A stretch of 64,000 nt of DNA, from positions 85,888,862 to 85,952,861 of the forward strand of contig CM035166.1 in NCBI GenBank assembly GCA_020205615.1, given 5' to 3'. The notes beneath the pieces were generated by a model. It was not told the origin of the DNA, ran no database searches, and saw nothing but the letters and a program-made list of their open reading frames with translations. A program made the translations under genes and the position numbers. Below are positions 23,901-34,815 of this stretch, piece after piece; the first letter of the stretch is position 1; the number at the start of each line of letters is the position of its first letter. The DNA is from Panax quinquefolius (lineage: Eukaryota; Streptophyta; Magnoliopsida; Apiales; Araliaceae).

Positions 23901-25421
23901 TAATAATATATTTAAATGAATTATTTTATCAAAAAGATAAAATTTCAATTTTCAACAATTGTCACATTAAAATTTTCTCCATCTATATCCACATAAAATC
24001 AATATTTTCCTCATCATATGAATCAATAATTAATTATTCACAAATAATATTATGTAATCACAATATTGACAATCGAGCGGTAGCCCTAGGAAAGAGGGCT
24101 TTCAATAAAGATTTCTCTCATCTTGGCCATGCAATTAGGTGACCAAACCTCTCCTTAGATGTAACTTTCTAGACATTACCAATAATGTTATCCAATAATA
24201 TTATTCAGATAATATGAATTATTGCTCAGATAATAGAAAATAATTGTGTAATGACAATTTATTGAAACAACAAGTAATATAAAATATCAATGCAAAGAAT
24301 TATTGAATCAATAAAATAAAATAATTGAACAATAATTATCGTAACCATTATTGAGTAGTGCCTTTTACGTAAGAATCAATAATTGGTGCAATACCGTGTG
24401 CTATCTTCTTGTATTTTAACCACCGAGTATTTTAACAAGATTATCTGGTAATAACTACTACGTTGTTATTTTTAAACAACTTATATTTGTCGTTTTCTTC
24501 ATCCAATCGCTTTTTCAAGTTATGGGGCTTTTACATGGCTGCTGCTTGCCGCATTTAATATTCACCGACAAAGATTTAATATTCCACGACCAAACGAATA
24601 TTCCCCGACAACAATGAATATTTTATAACCACTTGCTTATTTTGAAATATTTGCGTATTTTACCCCTAACTATCCACATTAATCAAATCAACCCTTACTA
24701 TTTCAAAATAGAGAAAATTAAATTTCATTAATAATAAGTTGGGGTCTTACAGAGTTGTCATTTATCGAATCACATAGGACATTTCTCTTCTTTTACTAGA
24801 AGTGGTAGATTCTTTATTGATCATACATTATCTCCATGTATAACTCATTATACCCAAGCATACCCTTTGATATACCCTAAGGGTCTTAAGGAATAAGTCA
24901 AAGTATAACTCATCATACACAAGATACTATGATGATCTCAAGTCCAAGGATCACTTGTACTACTATCACTACAGGAATTCCTATTGACAGGAAAGTAAAA
25001 CTCCATTAGGTATTCCTTAGCGAGCCAACGTCAAAGTGAACTTATTCTCTAATAAGCACCTACATACTTGCTTTAGTGTCTCCACACAAATGATCATGAG
25101 ATCAATCATCCTCATCCAATGAGCAAGCAACGTATGTACCAATTTATCCGGATTTACTAATCCCCAATTTAGTAATCCAACGATTGGGAACTATTTTAGT
25201 TTTAAGCTTTCTAAGAATTTAGATTTCATTAGAATGATCATCATTATTATTCTAAAAGCATTGCTTAAAACTATGGGTTTATCAAATATTATAAAACAGC
25301 ATCATGTAGATAATTAAAAGCCTTTAATAAATTAATACTTTATATTAATAAATGAATAAGATTGTTACAAAGTATATGCTTTATCATCAAACATGATTAG
25401 CTTGTGTGCATACTACTTTCA
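20941..25421 (-). mobile_element. Solo LTR of a second family, itself interrupted
   Basis: Bounded by AACAT duplications (20936-20940 and 25422-25426). Without the inner insertion it is about 1,878 bases, begins TGAAAGTAG and ends CCTAACA on the minus strand, and contains no gag or pol. A minus-strand TCTATAAATAAG at 21381-21392 is a likely TATA box and sets the orientation. A complete pair of ends with a target duplication but no internal region fits a solo LTR left by LTR-LTR recombination. It could also be a short non-autonomous element. Superfamily unassigned. Confidence 0.85.
22154..24751 (-). mobile_element. Solo LTR of family A (complete)
   Basis: A 2,598-base LTR bounded by GAGTT duplications (22149-22153 and 24752-24756). 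On the minus strand it begins TGTAAGACCCCAACTT and ends CCTATTTTGGGGGCGTCACA. It is the complete reference for the fragments at 1-3570, shares their GTGAATAGTAAC array (23084-23205), and carries no coding region. It is the innermost and therefore youngest insertion of the nest. Confidence 0.9.
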
Positions 25422-25591
25422 AACATGACTTATTACCCTTCGTCCCGGTTTATCACTCAACTGACATTTATTAACCGAACTCAAACATCGTTGATAAGGT
25501 ACCAACTTTGTTCATCGTACACATCTTGTTAACATGCATTACATTCCTAGATTTCATACCATATACCTTAGTATAGGTAATATAGGATTAG

Positions 25592-25911
25592 TCTTAGTAC
25601 ATTCATTGAGTATATAAACTCAACTTAGGTAGGTCTCGAAATAACTGAAGTTCAAAACCTAAGTTACTATCAAAAGCCCTGAACTCGCGCTGCAACGCGA
25701 CATCATAAGCATTCTAGTGTGGCCATGCGGCCACTCTCTCGAGAGGTTTTTGCGGACTTGGCCATGCACATGAGTCCATGAACAAACTCTTGAGTCATGC
25801 ACATGAGTCTCCAGACCTTTTATTTTTTTCAGCCATAATCGGCGCCATTGGCGTGGCTTTTTACACTATATCCGGCGCCATGAGCGGACCTCGCATCTGC
25901 ATTCTCAGCAG
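25592..25911. other. 320-base segment present in only one LTR
   Basis: Both LTRs share the sequence up to GGATTAG and from TTTTAAAAATCTGTG on, but only this copy has the 320 bases between. The only repeat at the joint is AG. The segment is locally GC-rich (CGGCCACTCTCTCGAGAG, GGCGCCATTGGCG). A deletion from the other LTR explains this more easily than an insertion here. Confidence 0.7.
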
Positions 25912-26751
25912 TTTTAAAAATCTGTGTGAAATTCTCGGGGCCGTAACTTCTTCGTTATAAGCCCGATTTGGTCCGTTCAAAAGCCTACACGTCATAAATG
26001 ACATACCCTACGCGTTTATATAAGAATTTGACACTTTCAAATCCGTTAACACAAAATTCACTATTAAGTTCATTTTATATACGTTCAGAAACGTTAATGA
26101 GCGTTCAATGCTCGTTTTCTTCGTTTTAAGTCGGAATCCGACGATTCTCGAACCCACAACTCTTAATCAACCTATCTCACATGTTGACATTGAAAACCAA
26201 CGTTTTCAAGTCTCACGGCAACTTTCGACTACCATTCCGGAATTTATACGTTTTCAACGTTTAACGTCTATTTCCGTAAAATTCGCCATAACTTCGTTAT
26301 TAATGTTTTCTAAGCCAAATCACATGGAATACTCCATGGATTTCATATCTGCATCCTAACCAAACAAGATGCATATACTAACGTATTGATGGAGCTCAAT
26401 TGTTTATCAACAATCGATCTCAATTATCAATATTTTCATGGTTTAAAACTATATTAAACCTTATGATTCTTATAGTCTCATGACTTATAGAGATTTAATC
26501 TATGGTAAGTCATCTTTAAATCCTCAAACAAGACATATACCACCCCTTCCATGATTCTCTAAAATGAAAGAAAATCTAAAAGAGATGGAGATGAAAGGTA
26601 AGGATTATACCTTAAGAACTCTTGGTTTTCTTTCTTGGAAAACTCTATGATCAAGCTTCCAAAGTGTATGTTTTGCAAGTATAGCTCTCTTTCTCTCTCA
26701 AATAATCTAGGTTGGCAAGTTGAAAACTCCCAAATGAATCAACCTAGCTTT

Positions 26752-26760
26752 CTATTTATA
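26752..26760 (-). promoter_or_regulatory. Probable TATA box of chromovirus 5' LTR
   Basis: TATAAATAG on the minus strand within the 5' LTR; the same site occurs in the 3' LTR near 13205. Confidence 0.5.
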
Positions 26761-27461
26761 GAAAACTAGAATGGAGGGCAATTTGGACTATAAACCACCA
26801 CCTCCTTACTATTCATGTGTGGTCACCAAGTAAAACACTTGGTGACCAAGCCTTATGCTTGGCTTCCACACCAAGGTGGCCGGCCCACCACCCCATGTGA
26901 CATCCCATGGGTTGCCCCATGGGTTTTACCCATTCGGTGACCCATCGGTTCGACCCACGATTCGGTTTTAATGAATTGGGCTTAACTAAATTAACATTGG
27001 GCCTTGGTCATTCAAATGATCAGATTAATTAATAATCCAACTCAAATGAATTAGTCATTAAGTCTTAACTTAATTTTATAATACGAATCGTATCACATAC
27101 GTACAATTCACGTATTATCTCAATATACTACTCGTACAATAATCATATTGTACTTCGTATTTACTCAACGTATTATACATAGATACTAAATAGTATCACC
27201 AAAAGTATAACACGCGAATTAACCCTAACGCCATTCCTTCTATGCATATTATTTCCTTCTCGGAAATCAATATACCCAACCCTTAGGTTTTAAGTCCGCA
27301 AGCAAAAACTGTGTTTGCCATAAATGAAATATTATCAGATATTCCATCTTATCACGATATTCTATCATTACGCATTTCTCAAAATTTCAAAATAATTCCC
27401 CGAACAGAAACGGATGAATAGTGTTTTTACGGAAATTTCTCAAAAAATAATTATTCTCATC

Positions 27462-28169
27462 TATCATTGTGAGAATGTAGGAACGTCCATGCCTTTCTTT
27501 TACATTCATAGGGCCACAAATATCTGAGTGAATAAGTTGCAATGGTGTTTCTGCCCTAGTGGCTTTACCGAATGGTTTTCTAGTTGATTTCCCTGCCAAA
27601 CAATGTTCACATGTGGGTAGATTGACCTTAGCGAGTGGGCTTAAAAGACCTGCTCGAGCTAACCTGGCCATTCTGTCTTGTCCAATATGGCCTAATCTAG
27701 CATGCCATTGAATTGAACCAACGTGATCATTTTCAACAAGTAAGGAATAATAATCACTACTATTACTGCTAGAATCAATAGTATCCAAAATCATAAAACC
27801 ATTCATCATAAAACCATGTCCAAAAACATTCGTCCCATGCGAAATTATTATAGAATTATTCTCAAAACTAACTGAATAGCCTAAACGAAGTACTGATAAA
27901 ATAGAAAATAAATTCTGCCGGACATCCTGCGCATAAAGTACATCATAAAGGATCAATGCTGAGCATCCTCGCATTTCCAGTTTGTAAGTGCCAATGCCTA
28001 GCACGTCCACACTGGAATCGTTCCCCGTGAATACTTTTTTGCCAGCCGAAACTCGACGATATTGCACGTATCCACTCCGATCTCTAGCTATGTGGTCCGT
28101 TTCTCTGGAGTCTACTATCCACATATGGAGAAAATGAGAAACGAATGCAGTGGAAGACACTAAACACAT
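27462..28169 (-). pseudogene. Copia protease and integrase N-terminal part
   Basis: The frame shows WIVDSRETDHI where Copia proteases have the D(S/T)GA box: the catalytic Asp remains but the following Gly and Ala are Arg and Glu. Then WHARLGHIGQDRMARLAR and CEHCLAGKSTRKPF mark the zinc-binding pre-integrase domain, followed by PLQLIHSDICGPM, the start of the integrase core. Coding stops at ILTMIDE, where the chromovirus LTR begins; the frame's last ~18 residues (27387-27455) are LTR sequence. The middle of integrase, some 200 or more residues with most of the DDE core, is absent from the window. Confidence 0.88.
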
Positions 28170-28715
28170 AGCTTAATTAAGATAAGTGAGTACCTGCTTC
28201 GGCTCAGTGCACTCACGAGCGAAGTGTCCTGCCGTGCCACAGTTGCAACATATCAACTTGTCCTTGTCCTTCTTGCCAGAACTACGTTTACTTCTATTCT
28301 TCTTGGAAGTACCAGCCTCTGCTACCTTCTGAGGCGCATTAGCATTAGCAATATCTATTAGTCGAGCCTTTAGGCGTTCATTCTCTAGTCGTTCAGTCTT
28401 TAAACTCTCAACCTCTACCGCTTTCGACTTCTAAGCGCTCAAGGTGATGAAAAATATCTTCCAAAGATTTAATAGTTTCATCTTGAGCTATGTTAATCTT
28501 GAGATTATTCCAATTGATGGGAAATGAACGAATCACTGCCCGAATTTGCTGTTCATCTGACAAAGGGTTGCCAGCAGCTCATAACGCTTCAATCATATTC
28601 GACATAACCTGAAGATGTTCTGTAAATGTGTGTTCATCTTTCTTTGTATAACTATCGAATTTGGTAGTTAAGAGATGCAACCTAGCCATGTCCATTTTCT
28701 TTTACAAAAAGAAAG
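28170..28715 (-). pseudogene. Copia gag remnant with zinc knuckle
   Basis: Near 28190-28260 the minus strand encodes a CX2CX4HX4C knuckle (CNCGTAGHFAREC) after a Lys-rich KKNRSKRSSGKKDKDK. Upstream, broken frames read KFDSYTKKDEHTFTEH and LSDEQQIRAVIRSFP, typical of Copia gag. There is an in-frame TGA near 28582 and a frameshift near 28425. The expected N-terminal part of gag is not visible, so it has been lost or has diverged beyond recognition. Confidence 0.75.
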
Positions 28716-30195
28716 AGGGAGAATCTTATTAGAGATATTCGAGTAGTTCACCACAGTATATAAATCATCTTTGCCGCATGAACCAAATTAACATAAAAAT
28801 AATGAGACATAAATATAGAAGGGAGACTTCGCCAGGCTTAGGAATCACAATCCGTATAAATGTCTAATTATTTAAATTTAATTTTTCAGCGCACAAGACG
28901 TATAATTTAGGGAATAATTTAATTAAATTACTACAACCTAAATCACTCCCACTAGGAACAGGGGTATACATGTAATTATAGCATGATAAGTTAATTCCAA
29001 GCACCAACAATTAATATCCCAAAATATTAACAAATGTAATTAAATAATAGGCATTATTACTCGATTAATATACCAAGTATGCTATAAAAACATTAAAATG
29101 CATCCAAAAATTCTCAACAAGAAATTAACATTATAAAACATTACCGTAATTTTCGGAATATATTTTGATAATTTTGCTAATTATCACAATTAATTAATCA
29201 TGCATAAAAGATGGAAATTAACCAAAGATATCCAAATCATTAATTTCTTCCAAAAAAATTTATAACAAAGATCTTATCATCATAAAAGCATAAGCGTAAT
29301 TTTCTAGAATTTTTTGATAATCATGCTAATTATCATAATTAATAAGCTATTGCACAATTAATTGGAAATTAGCCAAAACTATACAATACTGCTTATTTTC
29401 CTCTAAAAATTCATAATGAAGAACTTAACATCATCATATAGTCACTTTGTAATGTTTCGAATTTTCATGATATGTTTGCTAATTTTCATAATTAATAAGC
29501 CATTAATTAATAGGTAGAAAATTAACCAAAAATATCCAAAACAATCAATATTTTCAAATTCTTGTATAATATTTAATTATATGCCAATAATTAATTTCTA
29601 TTAATTTTGAGAATATAAAAAGTCATCATTATTATTTTTAAATTAATTTCCATGTTAAAAACAATCAATAAATCATTTTCTGGAAATTAAATATAAAAAT
29701 ATGTCAAAAGCAGGTCAAAGCGTGCGGGTAATGCGTCATGGTCATCTTCGGTGGGTCGGGCCATGAGTCATCTTCAACCTCCAGACACCGTAATTTATGA
29801 AATGCCATTTCGCGACTAAAACTTTGAGAAACCATATCTCACTCTATACAACTCCGATTTAGGCCCATAATATATCGTTGGAAAGCTTACAACGAGTACT
29901 ACGCATACATGCAAAAATAAACTGAATCAGACAAACAAAGAAAAAGTTATGGTTGTTCAAAGAAGGCTGTTTGCAAACTAGGGTTTCAAATTAATTTTAA
30001 ATTAATTATCCAATTAAACCCAAATTATGCAGATCATATACACTATGTTTAGGCTACAATATACTGCAATATTAGCCCACAATATTTAGTGTATCTAAGT
30101 TTGCCATTAATGATGTTTTCAAGCTTTTTAAACATACAAGCATGGCATAAAGTGTAAATATTCCATACATAGCATACATGGGATCGTTAAACCTT
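28716..30195 (-). other. Copia leader, AT-rich
   Basis: About 1.5 kb of AT-rich DNA with no convincing frame between the primer site and the gag remnant. It is long for a Copia leader and may include replaced gag sequence. The part at 28975-29290 has a second copy at 55866-56103, showing that it belongs to a repeated family. Confidence 0.6.
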
Positions 30196-30207
30196 GCTTT
30201 GATACCA
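30196..30207 (-). other. Copia primer binding site
   Basis: On the minus strand TGGTATCAAAGC starts one base after the 5' LTR end, matching initiator tRNA-Met with one change, the usual Copia primer. Confidence 0.85.
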
Positions 30208-30208
30208 A

Positions 30209-30638
30209 TGAAGGGTTTTTAATACGCATGCTATTCATATTTACACATAATTAGGAGAATCAAAGGCATACCTCTTGAAGCGTGATTAAGTCTTTCATGC
30301 GAAAAACCTCCTGCCGTTCCTTTAACCCAACAGCGTCTCCGAACTACATTCGAGAACGGAGCACTAATTCACAGTACGTAACAATTAGGGTTTTGGTCTC
30401 GATGTTAAAAGCTCTATATCTTTGGCCAACTCAATAATATTGAGCACATCTTGATCGACTAAGGGATGTGGGTATTTAATACGTGAGTGGTTAAACCACT
30501 CCCCAACACGTCCTCCACGTTCAGTCAATCCACGTTCACATTAATGAACTGCAATTGACCTTGTCAATTGGGAACTTAATTAATGTAACTGGGTCGGACC
30601 CTCCATGGGTGACCCATTTAGATACCCAAGATCCAACA
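30209..30638 (-). repeat. Copia 5' LTR
   Basis: A 430-base LTR which on the minus strand begins TGTTGGATCTTGGG and ends AAAACCCTTCA. Partner of 7353-7781. A minus-strand ATTAAATACC near 30471-30480 is the only TATA-like candidate. Confidence 0.92.
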
Positions 30639-30643
30639 ATTCA

Positions 30644-31697
30644 TAAACGAAATAACTAATCAAGATCAATCGGATATTCCCAAAACTCACAAATAAATAT
30701 AAAAAAAGAAGTGAGTTAAAAAAAAACAAAAGAACTCTCCCTCGACAAAAAGAGTGCATTAAGCTCACGTTTAGTAAGTACTTGTCTTTTCTAGTGTGAA
30801 TCTTCAATATATTATATTATATTATATTACTATCCACACATCTACCATTCTTTCTTCTCCAACCTTCTACAAACATCTGCTATCCACACAAAAATGGCTT
30901 CAACCATTTTTCTTCATAATCCTCCCCCCTGTATTGCTTCCCTTTTTTCGGATGTTTTCGTCGTAGTGGGCGGCCTAAGAGGCCTACTTTTGGGCAGTTG
31001 GCAAGCTATCAATGACCCAACAGTCCAATTACCCAAGTCGTTGTTAGGCACAAATCAAATGCCACGAAAGAAGTAAGACAAAGAGCATGACAACGAACAA
31101 GAGGGTACCCGACTACCAGGTTAGTTGACCCCCCACCCCCTAGTTCCGCCTCTGCTCTCATATCTCCTCCAACAAGCTGGTATGTTAAGATATTTTCCAG
31201 GCATTTTAAAGGTTAAGATATTTTCAAAGTCAAAAAATAAATATTTTTTTTTAGTCAATTTGGAAAATTTTAAAATATAAAATCAATTTAACATGTATTA
31301 GTGCAATAATTAATGTTGTAAACTTTCTAATTAAGTACAAAAATGTCATTTTAAAATGTTGATTTACTTTCCATTTTAGAATTTCACAAATTAATTATGA
31401 CCAAATTCAAATGGGATTCTGTTTTTTTTTTCCGGCCAAAATATGGATTTAATACCATGAACTTTTAATTTTTTTAGACTTTGAGGGTTGTCTTCTCAAT
31501 TTTTTTTTAAATTAGAAGATTAAACGTTTAAATTTTTTTTCCACTTTAGAGATCGTCTTCTTAATTTTTTCAATTAGAGAACTAAATTTTTAATTTTTTC
31601 TGATTACGTCTAATTAATAACATCACGTCAGAAAATTAATGACATAACAGCTAATTAATATTCTTATACAAAAAAATTTACATACATGCATATTTTC

Positions 31698-31701
<4 letters not shown>
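30644..31701. other. Unassigned DNA, no gene supported
   Basis: Contains a short ATATT repeat at 30811-30830 and a 60-residue plus-strand frame at 30894-31076 (MASTIFLHNPPP...) that I do not recognise. Near 31125-31153 CCCCACCCCCTAGTTCCGCCTCTG looks like one end of a decayed hAT-type MITE, but no partner end was found. Confidence 0.35.

Positions 31702-31742
<41 letters not shown>
31702..31742. repeat. (TA)n microsatellite
   Basis: About 20 uninterrupted TA units. Confidence 0.95.
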
Positions 31743-31744
<2 letters not shown>

Positions 31745-31843
31745 TTTCCCTTCTACGATTAATATTCTTATATTCTTATCAAGAAGATTTACATACATAT
31801 GGTTGAAAAAACCTGTGCAATATCAAACAAGAAGATTCAAGTT

Positions 31844-32182
31844 CAGGGACGGAGCTTGTTGGAGGGGCCACGGCCCCTCCAAGGTTTGAAATTTTTGTAA
31901 GATTCACCCCAAAGTTTGAAAATTTTATAAAACTCACTTGTACATTTTGTTTGTTTTGAAAATTTTGTAAGACTATGGCCCCCGAGTTTTGATATGTTTT
32001 AAAAGACTTTTTTTTTTGTTATGTTTTATTATCTTTGTCAAAGCAAATTCTATCACTATATTATTTTTGTTTTAGTAAAAATATGTTTTATAATAGTGAA
32101 ATTTTATTTTTTAGTGATAAATATATTTTATGATGTTAAAAAAATATTGGCCCCCCAAAGAACAAATCATGGCTCCGTCCTG
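31844..32182. mobile_element. hAT-type MITE
   Basis: A 339-base non-coding element flanked by identical 8-bp duplications TTCAAGTT (31836-31843 and 32183-32190), the hAT signature. The ends are CAGGGACGGAGC on the left and, reverse complemented, CAGGACGGAGCC on the right. Just inside each end lies a G/C-rich run (GGAGGGGCCACGGCCCCTCC on the left, GGCCCCCC on the right). No transposase is encoded, so it depends on an autonomous relative. Confidence 0.88.
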
Positions 32183-32572
32183 TTCAAGTTTCAAAAGTTG
32201 GAAGCAACACCATGCAGCGGCCAAAGTTACCAAACACTAACTACTACAAGGATCATGTTGAAGAAGCTACTGATGATCAAGAAACAACTAATTATAATAT
32301 CAATATGAGCAAGAATGATATTATTATAGAAAAAGATTTTAAGAATGACTACAAACAATTTAAGATTGGTTATATTTTAAGGTTAGTATTCATACGGAAC
32401 AAGATTAACCTCACTACTTTTATTTTTTTCTCCCATATCTCGACTCGGATGGATGTAAGATTAAGCTAGTAACGCTGCACCCATTGCCTATTGTAATAAG
32501 TCCATTGCCTATTGTAATAAGTTGATTTTGTGCGATGATAATATACTAAAATTTAGTTTTTTCCCATATCTG

Positions 32573-32574
<2 letters not shown>

Positions 32575-32636
<62 letters not shown>
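32575..32636. repeat. (TA)n microsatellite
   Basis: About 30 uninterrupted TA units. Confidence 0.95.
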
Positions 32637-32637
<1 letters not shown>

Positions 32638-32639
32638 TA

Positions 32640-34501
32640 CATGATTAGTGTGCATGTATAATGTGCCCAAAACCTTCTTCTTAAATAACTAATATTCATT
32701 CAGTTGATACACAATAAAACATGAAGTTGTTATGAATGCCATAATCATGCATATGATTATGTTCATCATCAGGAATTAGCTAGCTACAACTTGGACGTAC
32801 ATGATTAGTGTGCATCGTTAAGTAGCCATTTGAATTGCATTACTTGTGGGATTTATTAAATCATTGTAAATAAATGAACTAAATAATAAAAGGTTCAAGC
32901 GTAGTGATGTTGCTGGTACTCCAGCATTGAAGTCAAAATCATCATTAGTATTGACATACACATTTTTTATACATTTTAATATTTTATTATTTAGTATTTT
33001 ATTTAATTAATACATTTTATTTTATTTTGTATATAGGAGATAACATTTGGAGCAAATAAAGATTTATATCTAACCTTTAAAGATGAAAAAGGACTCTTAG
33101 AAGATTACCATATAGAGATGAAAGTCAAGAAGGAAAGAAGAGAAACTAGAAAACAAAACTGTCCAAGTTCAATGAACCTAAATTAGGGCACAAATGTATT
33201 CTCTATAAATAGGCCTCTTGTTTTAAAGAGGACCCTTGTTATTTGCTTTTTCTTAATTTTTCACTGGTGTAGAAGGGAGTAAGATATTTAGAGTTTGTCT
33301 TTTCTCGTGTAGAAGGGTTTTCTCTTATTCCAATCACGTTATTGCATGCAAATAGTAGTACTAATATTATTTGTTTTTGTTTTTAATTCCATGACTAGCT
33401 AAATTTCTAATACCTAGGATTATGATGAAACTAAGTATTTCATAATAATATTTTCTTTCTGTTCCAAAATTAATGCCTAATTATTTTCGCCTTCATATTT
33501 TCCTTTGTATAAATTGTATATGATTCTTATATTGATTGCGAGGTTTTGATAAATTATAGTTAATCAGTAAATTTTTCATAACTTATGTTTGCTCATATTA
33601 ATTATATGAATCATTATTTTTAAAAGGAAGGAAAAATAATTTGAGAATTAATTTAGGAAATAAGAAATTATTTATTATGTTAATATTTGGTGGATTTTGA
33701 TTTCTAGATATATTTTCTCATTAATAATTTCCGTTATTAATTAATACTAGTTTGCATAATTTAGTTAATAAATCTTCTCTACCATTTTTATTTCTAATTT
33801 GCCTAAAATATTAATTAAGGATATATTAAATAATTGATCTAAATGCTGCGTAGTTCGACGTATCTTCGCCAAATTCTGATAGGCCGACAAGACTTGCATA
33901 GTACATAATTATACTCCATATGAAAGGCTGAATGAGGCTTGAGCCATAATATCTGTTTTGCTTAATAGTTCAGTAGTCCGCATACATAAACACACATTCA
34001 GGTAAACTCCATATGTTTTGCACATTTGTTTTTTATTAATTCATTACATAATTTGTTAAATGCTACAAGACATATTTCACAAAATACAACAAGATATATT
34101 CCACAATATTCTATAACACAAAGTGCCTAAATTATATCATTTATAAATTCAAAATTTATTTATTTAAGGTAAATCATAATGGCGTACAATATTAGTAACA
34201 TAATTATTGAAATATATAAACTCCCCCCCCTTTTGCAAAATAATCCATTTTTTATTGATGATACTGTAGTTTTTTTGTAACCACTTCCTATAACAACACA
34301 ATTCCACTCGTTATATCTAAGTTCATACTCTATTCATGTCAGGTGGAAAATGACATACTTTCAATGTCATTTCTTTTTTTCTATGATTTAGTGAACAAAT
34401 GCGATCTTTGTTTGCAATGATTATAATCTCGCGAGATTATAATTTATGAAATTATAATCTCAAGACTATTAATCCTATGATTAAATTAATAGTCTTAGTT
34501 A
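32640..34501. other. AT-rich DNA with a possible decayed LTR
   Basis: Around 33035-33320 the sequence resembles an LTR promoter region: a TTGGAGCAAATAAAG block, CTCTATAAATAGGCC (TATA, near 33200), then a T-rich start with the repeated GTGTAGAAGGG. No paired copy, terminal TG/CA or target duplication was found, so this could be unrelated unique DNA. The rest shows nothing identifiable. Confidence 0.3.
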
Positions 34502-34534
34502 CATCATTACTACAAAACAGTAAATAGATAACGC

Positions 34535-34815
34535 GTAAAAAACGTTGTGGTTTTAATCAGAAAAACGTTGTGATTAAGTGTCATCTAACACCCTTATACA
34601 ACGTTTTTAAAACGTTGTAGTTAGACACCTTACACAACGCTTTTTAAGAAAAAAACGTTGTAAATTTATTTTCCATAAATTAGTAGATGCTTGAAAACGT
34701 TGTAGAAAGTATAATTCCACAACGTTTTCTGGCTAAAAATGTTGCAGTTTAATATATCAGACAACGTTTAGACACATTATACGTCTTTAAAATGTTGTAG
34801 ATTGACTTGAAAAAA
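34535..34815. repeat. Left subterminal repeats of CACTA element
   Basis: About ten copies of (A)ACGTTGT or its complement ACAACGTT, some arranged as inverted pairs such as ACAACGTTTTTAAAACGTTGT read in two halves around 34590-34620. Confidence 0.8.

Larger units (their letters stand above)
11097..27461 (-). mobile_element. Ty3/Gypsy chromovirus (Tekay/Del-like)
   Basis: This element inserted in the Copia integrase gene. It has long LTRs (3.0 kb and a truncated copy), a tRNA-Met-type primer site, one gag-PR-RT-RH-IN frame and a C-terminal chromodomain. Long LTRs plus a chromodomain point to the Tekay/Del lineage; this is inference without a tree. The left edge is complete (TGTTACG, 11097). 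The right edge lacks the last ~184 bases of the LTR and directly abuts Copia integrase, so no target duplication can be scored. The coding part has at least four in-frame stops (17560, 17188, 16357, 15796) and two frameshifts (near 18250 and 16057). The 5' LTR carries two nested solo LTRs. Confidence 0.9.
19838..27461 (-). repeat. Chromovirus 5' LTR, interrupted and truncated
   Basis: The homologue of 11097-14098. It is interrupted at 20941-25421 by a nested solo LTR with its 5-bp duplication, and it contains a 320-base segment (25592-25911) missing from the other LTR. It ends within a stretch matching 13902-13914 of the 3' LTR, so its final ~184 bases, and with them the true 5' end, are deleted. 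A minus-strand TATAAATAG at 26752-26760 is the probable promoter. Confidence 0.9.
7353..30638 (-). mobile_element. Ty1/Copia retrotransposon, split by nested insertions
   Basis: The element is bounded by LTRs of 429 and 430 bases and by identical 5-bp duplications ATTCA (7348-7352 and 30639-30643). It reads on the minus strand: 5' LTR, PBS, leader, gag with zinc knuckle, protease, integrase, then (after the interruption at 11097-27461) reverse transcriptase, RNase H, 3' non-coding region, PPT and 3' LTR. This gag-PR-IN-RT-RH order is diagnostic of Ty1/Copia. About 6.9 kb remains after removing the inserted DNA. The middle of integrase is lost at the junction near 27461. The two LTRs differ at roughly 20 positions by eye, so the insertion is not recent. 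The lineage within Copia is not assigned. Confidence 0.92.

Noticed and set aside
30894..31076. 60-residue frame starting MASTIFLHNPPP
   Set aside because: It has a leader-like hydrophobic part but no continuation, family resemblance or splice context that I can support.
31125..31153. TAGTTCCGCCTCTG as the end of a second hAT-type MITE
   Set aside because: No matching opposite end or 8-bp duplication was found within reach.
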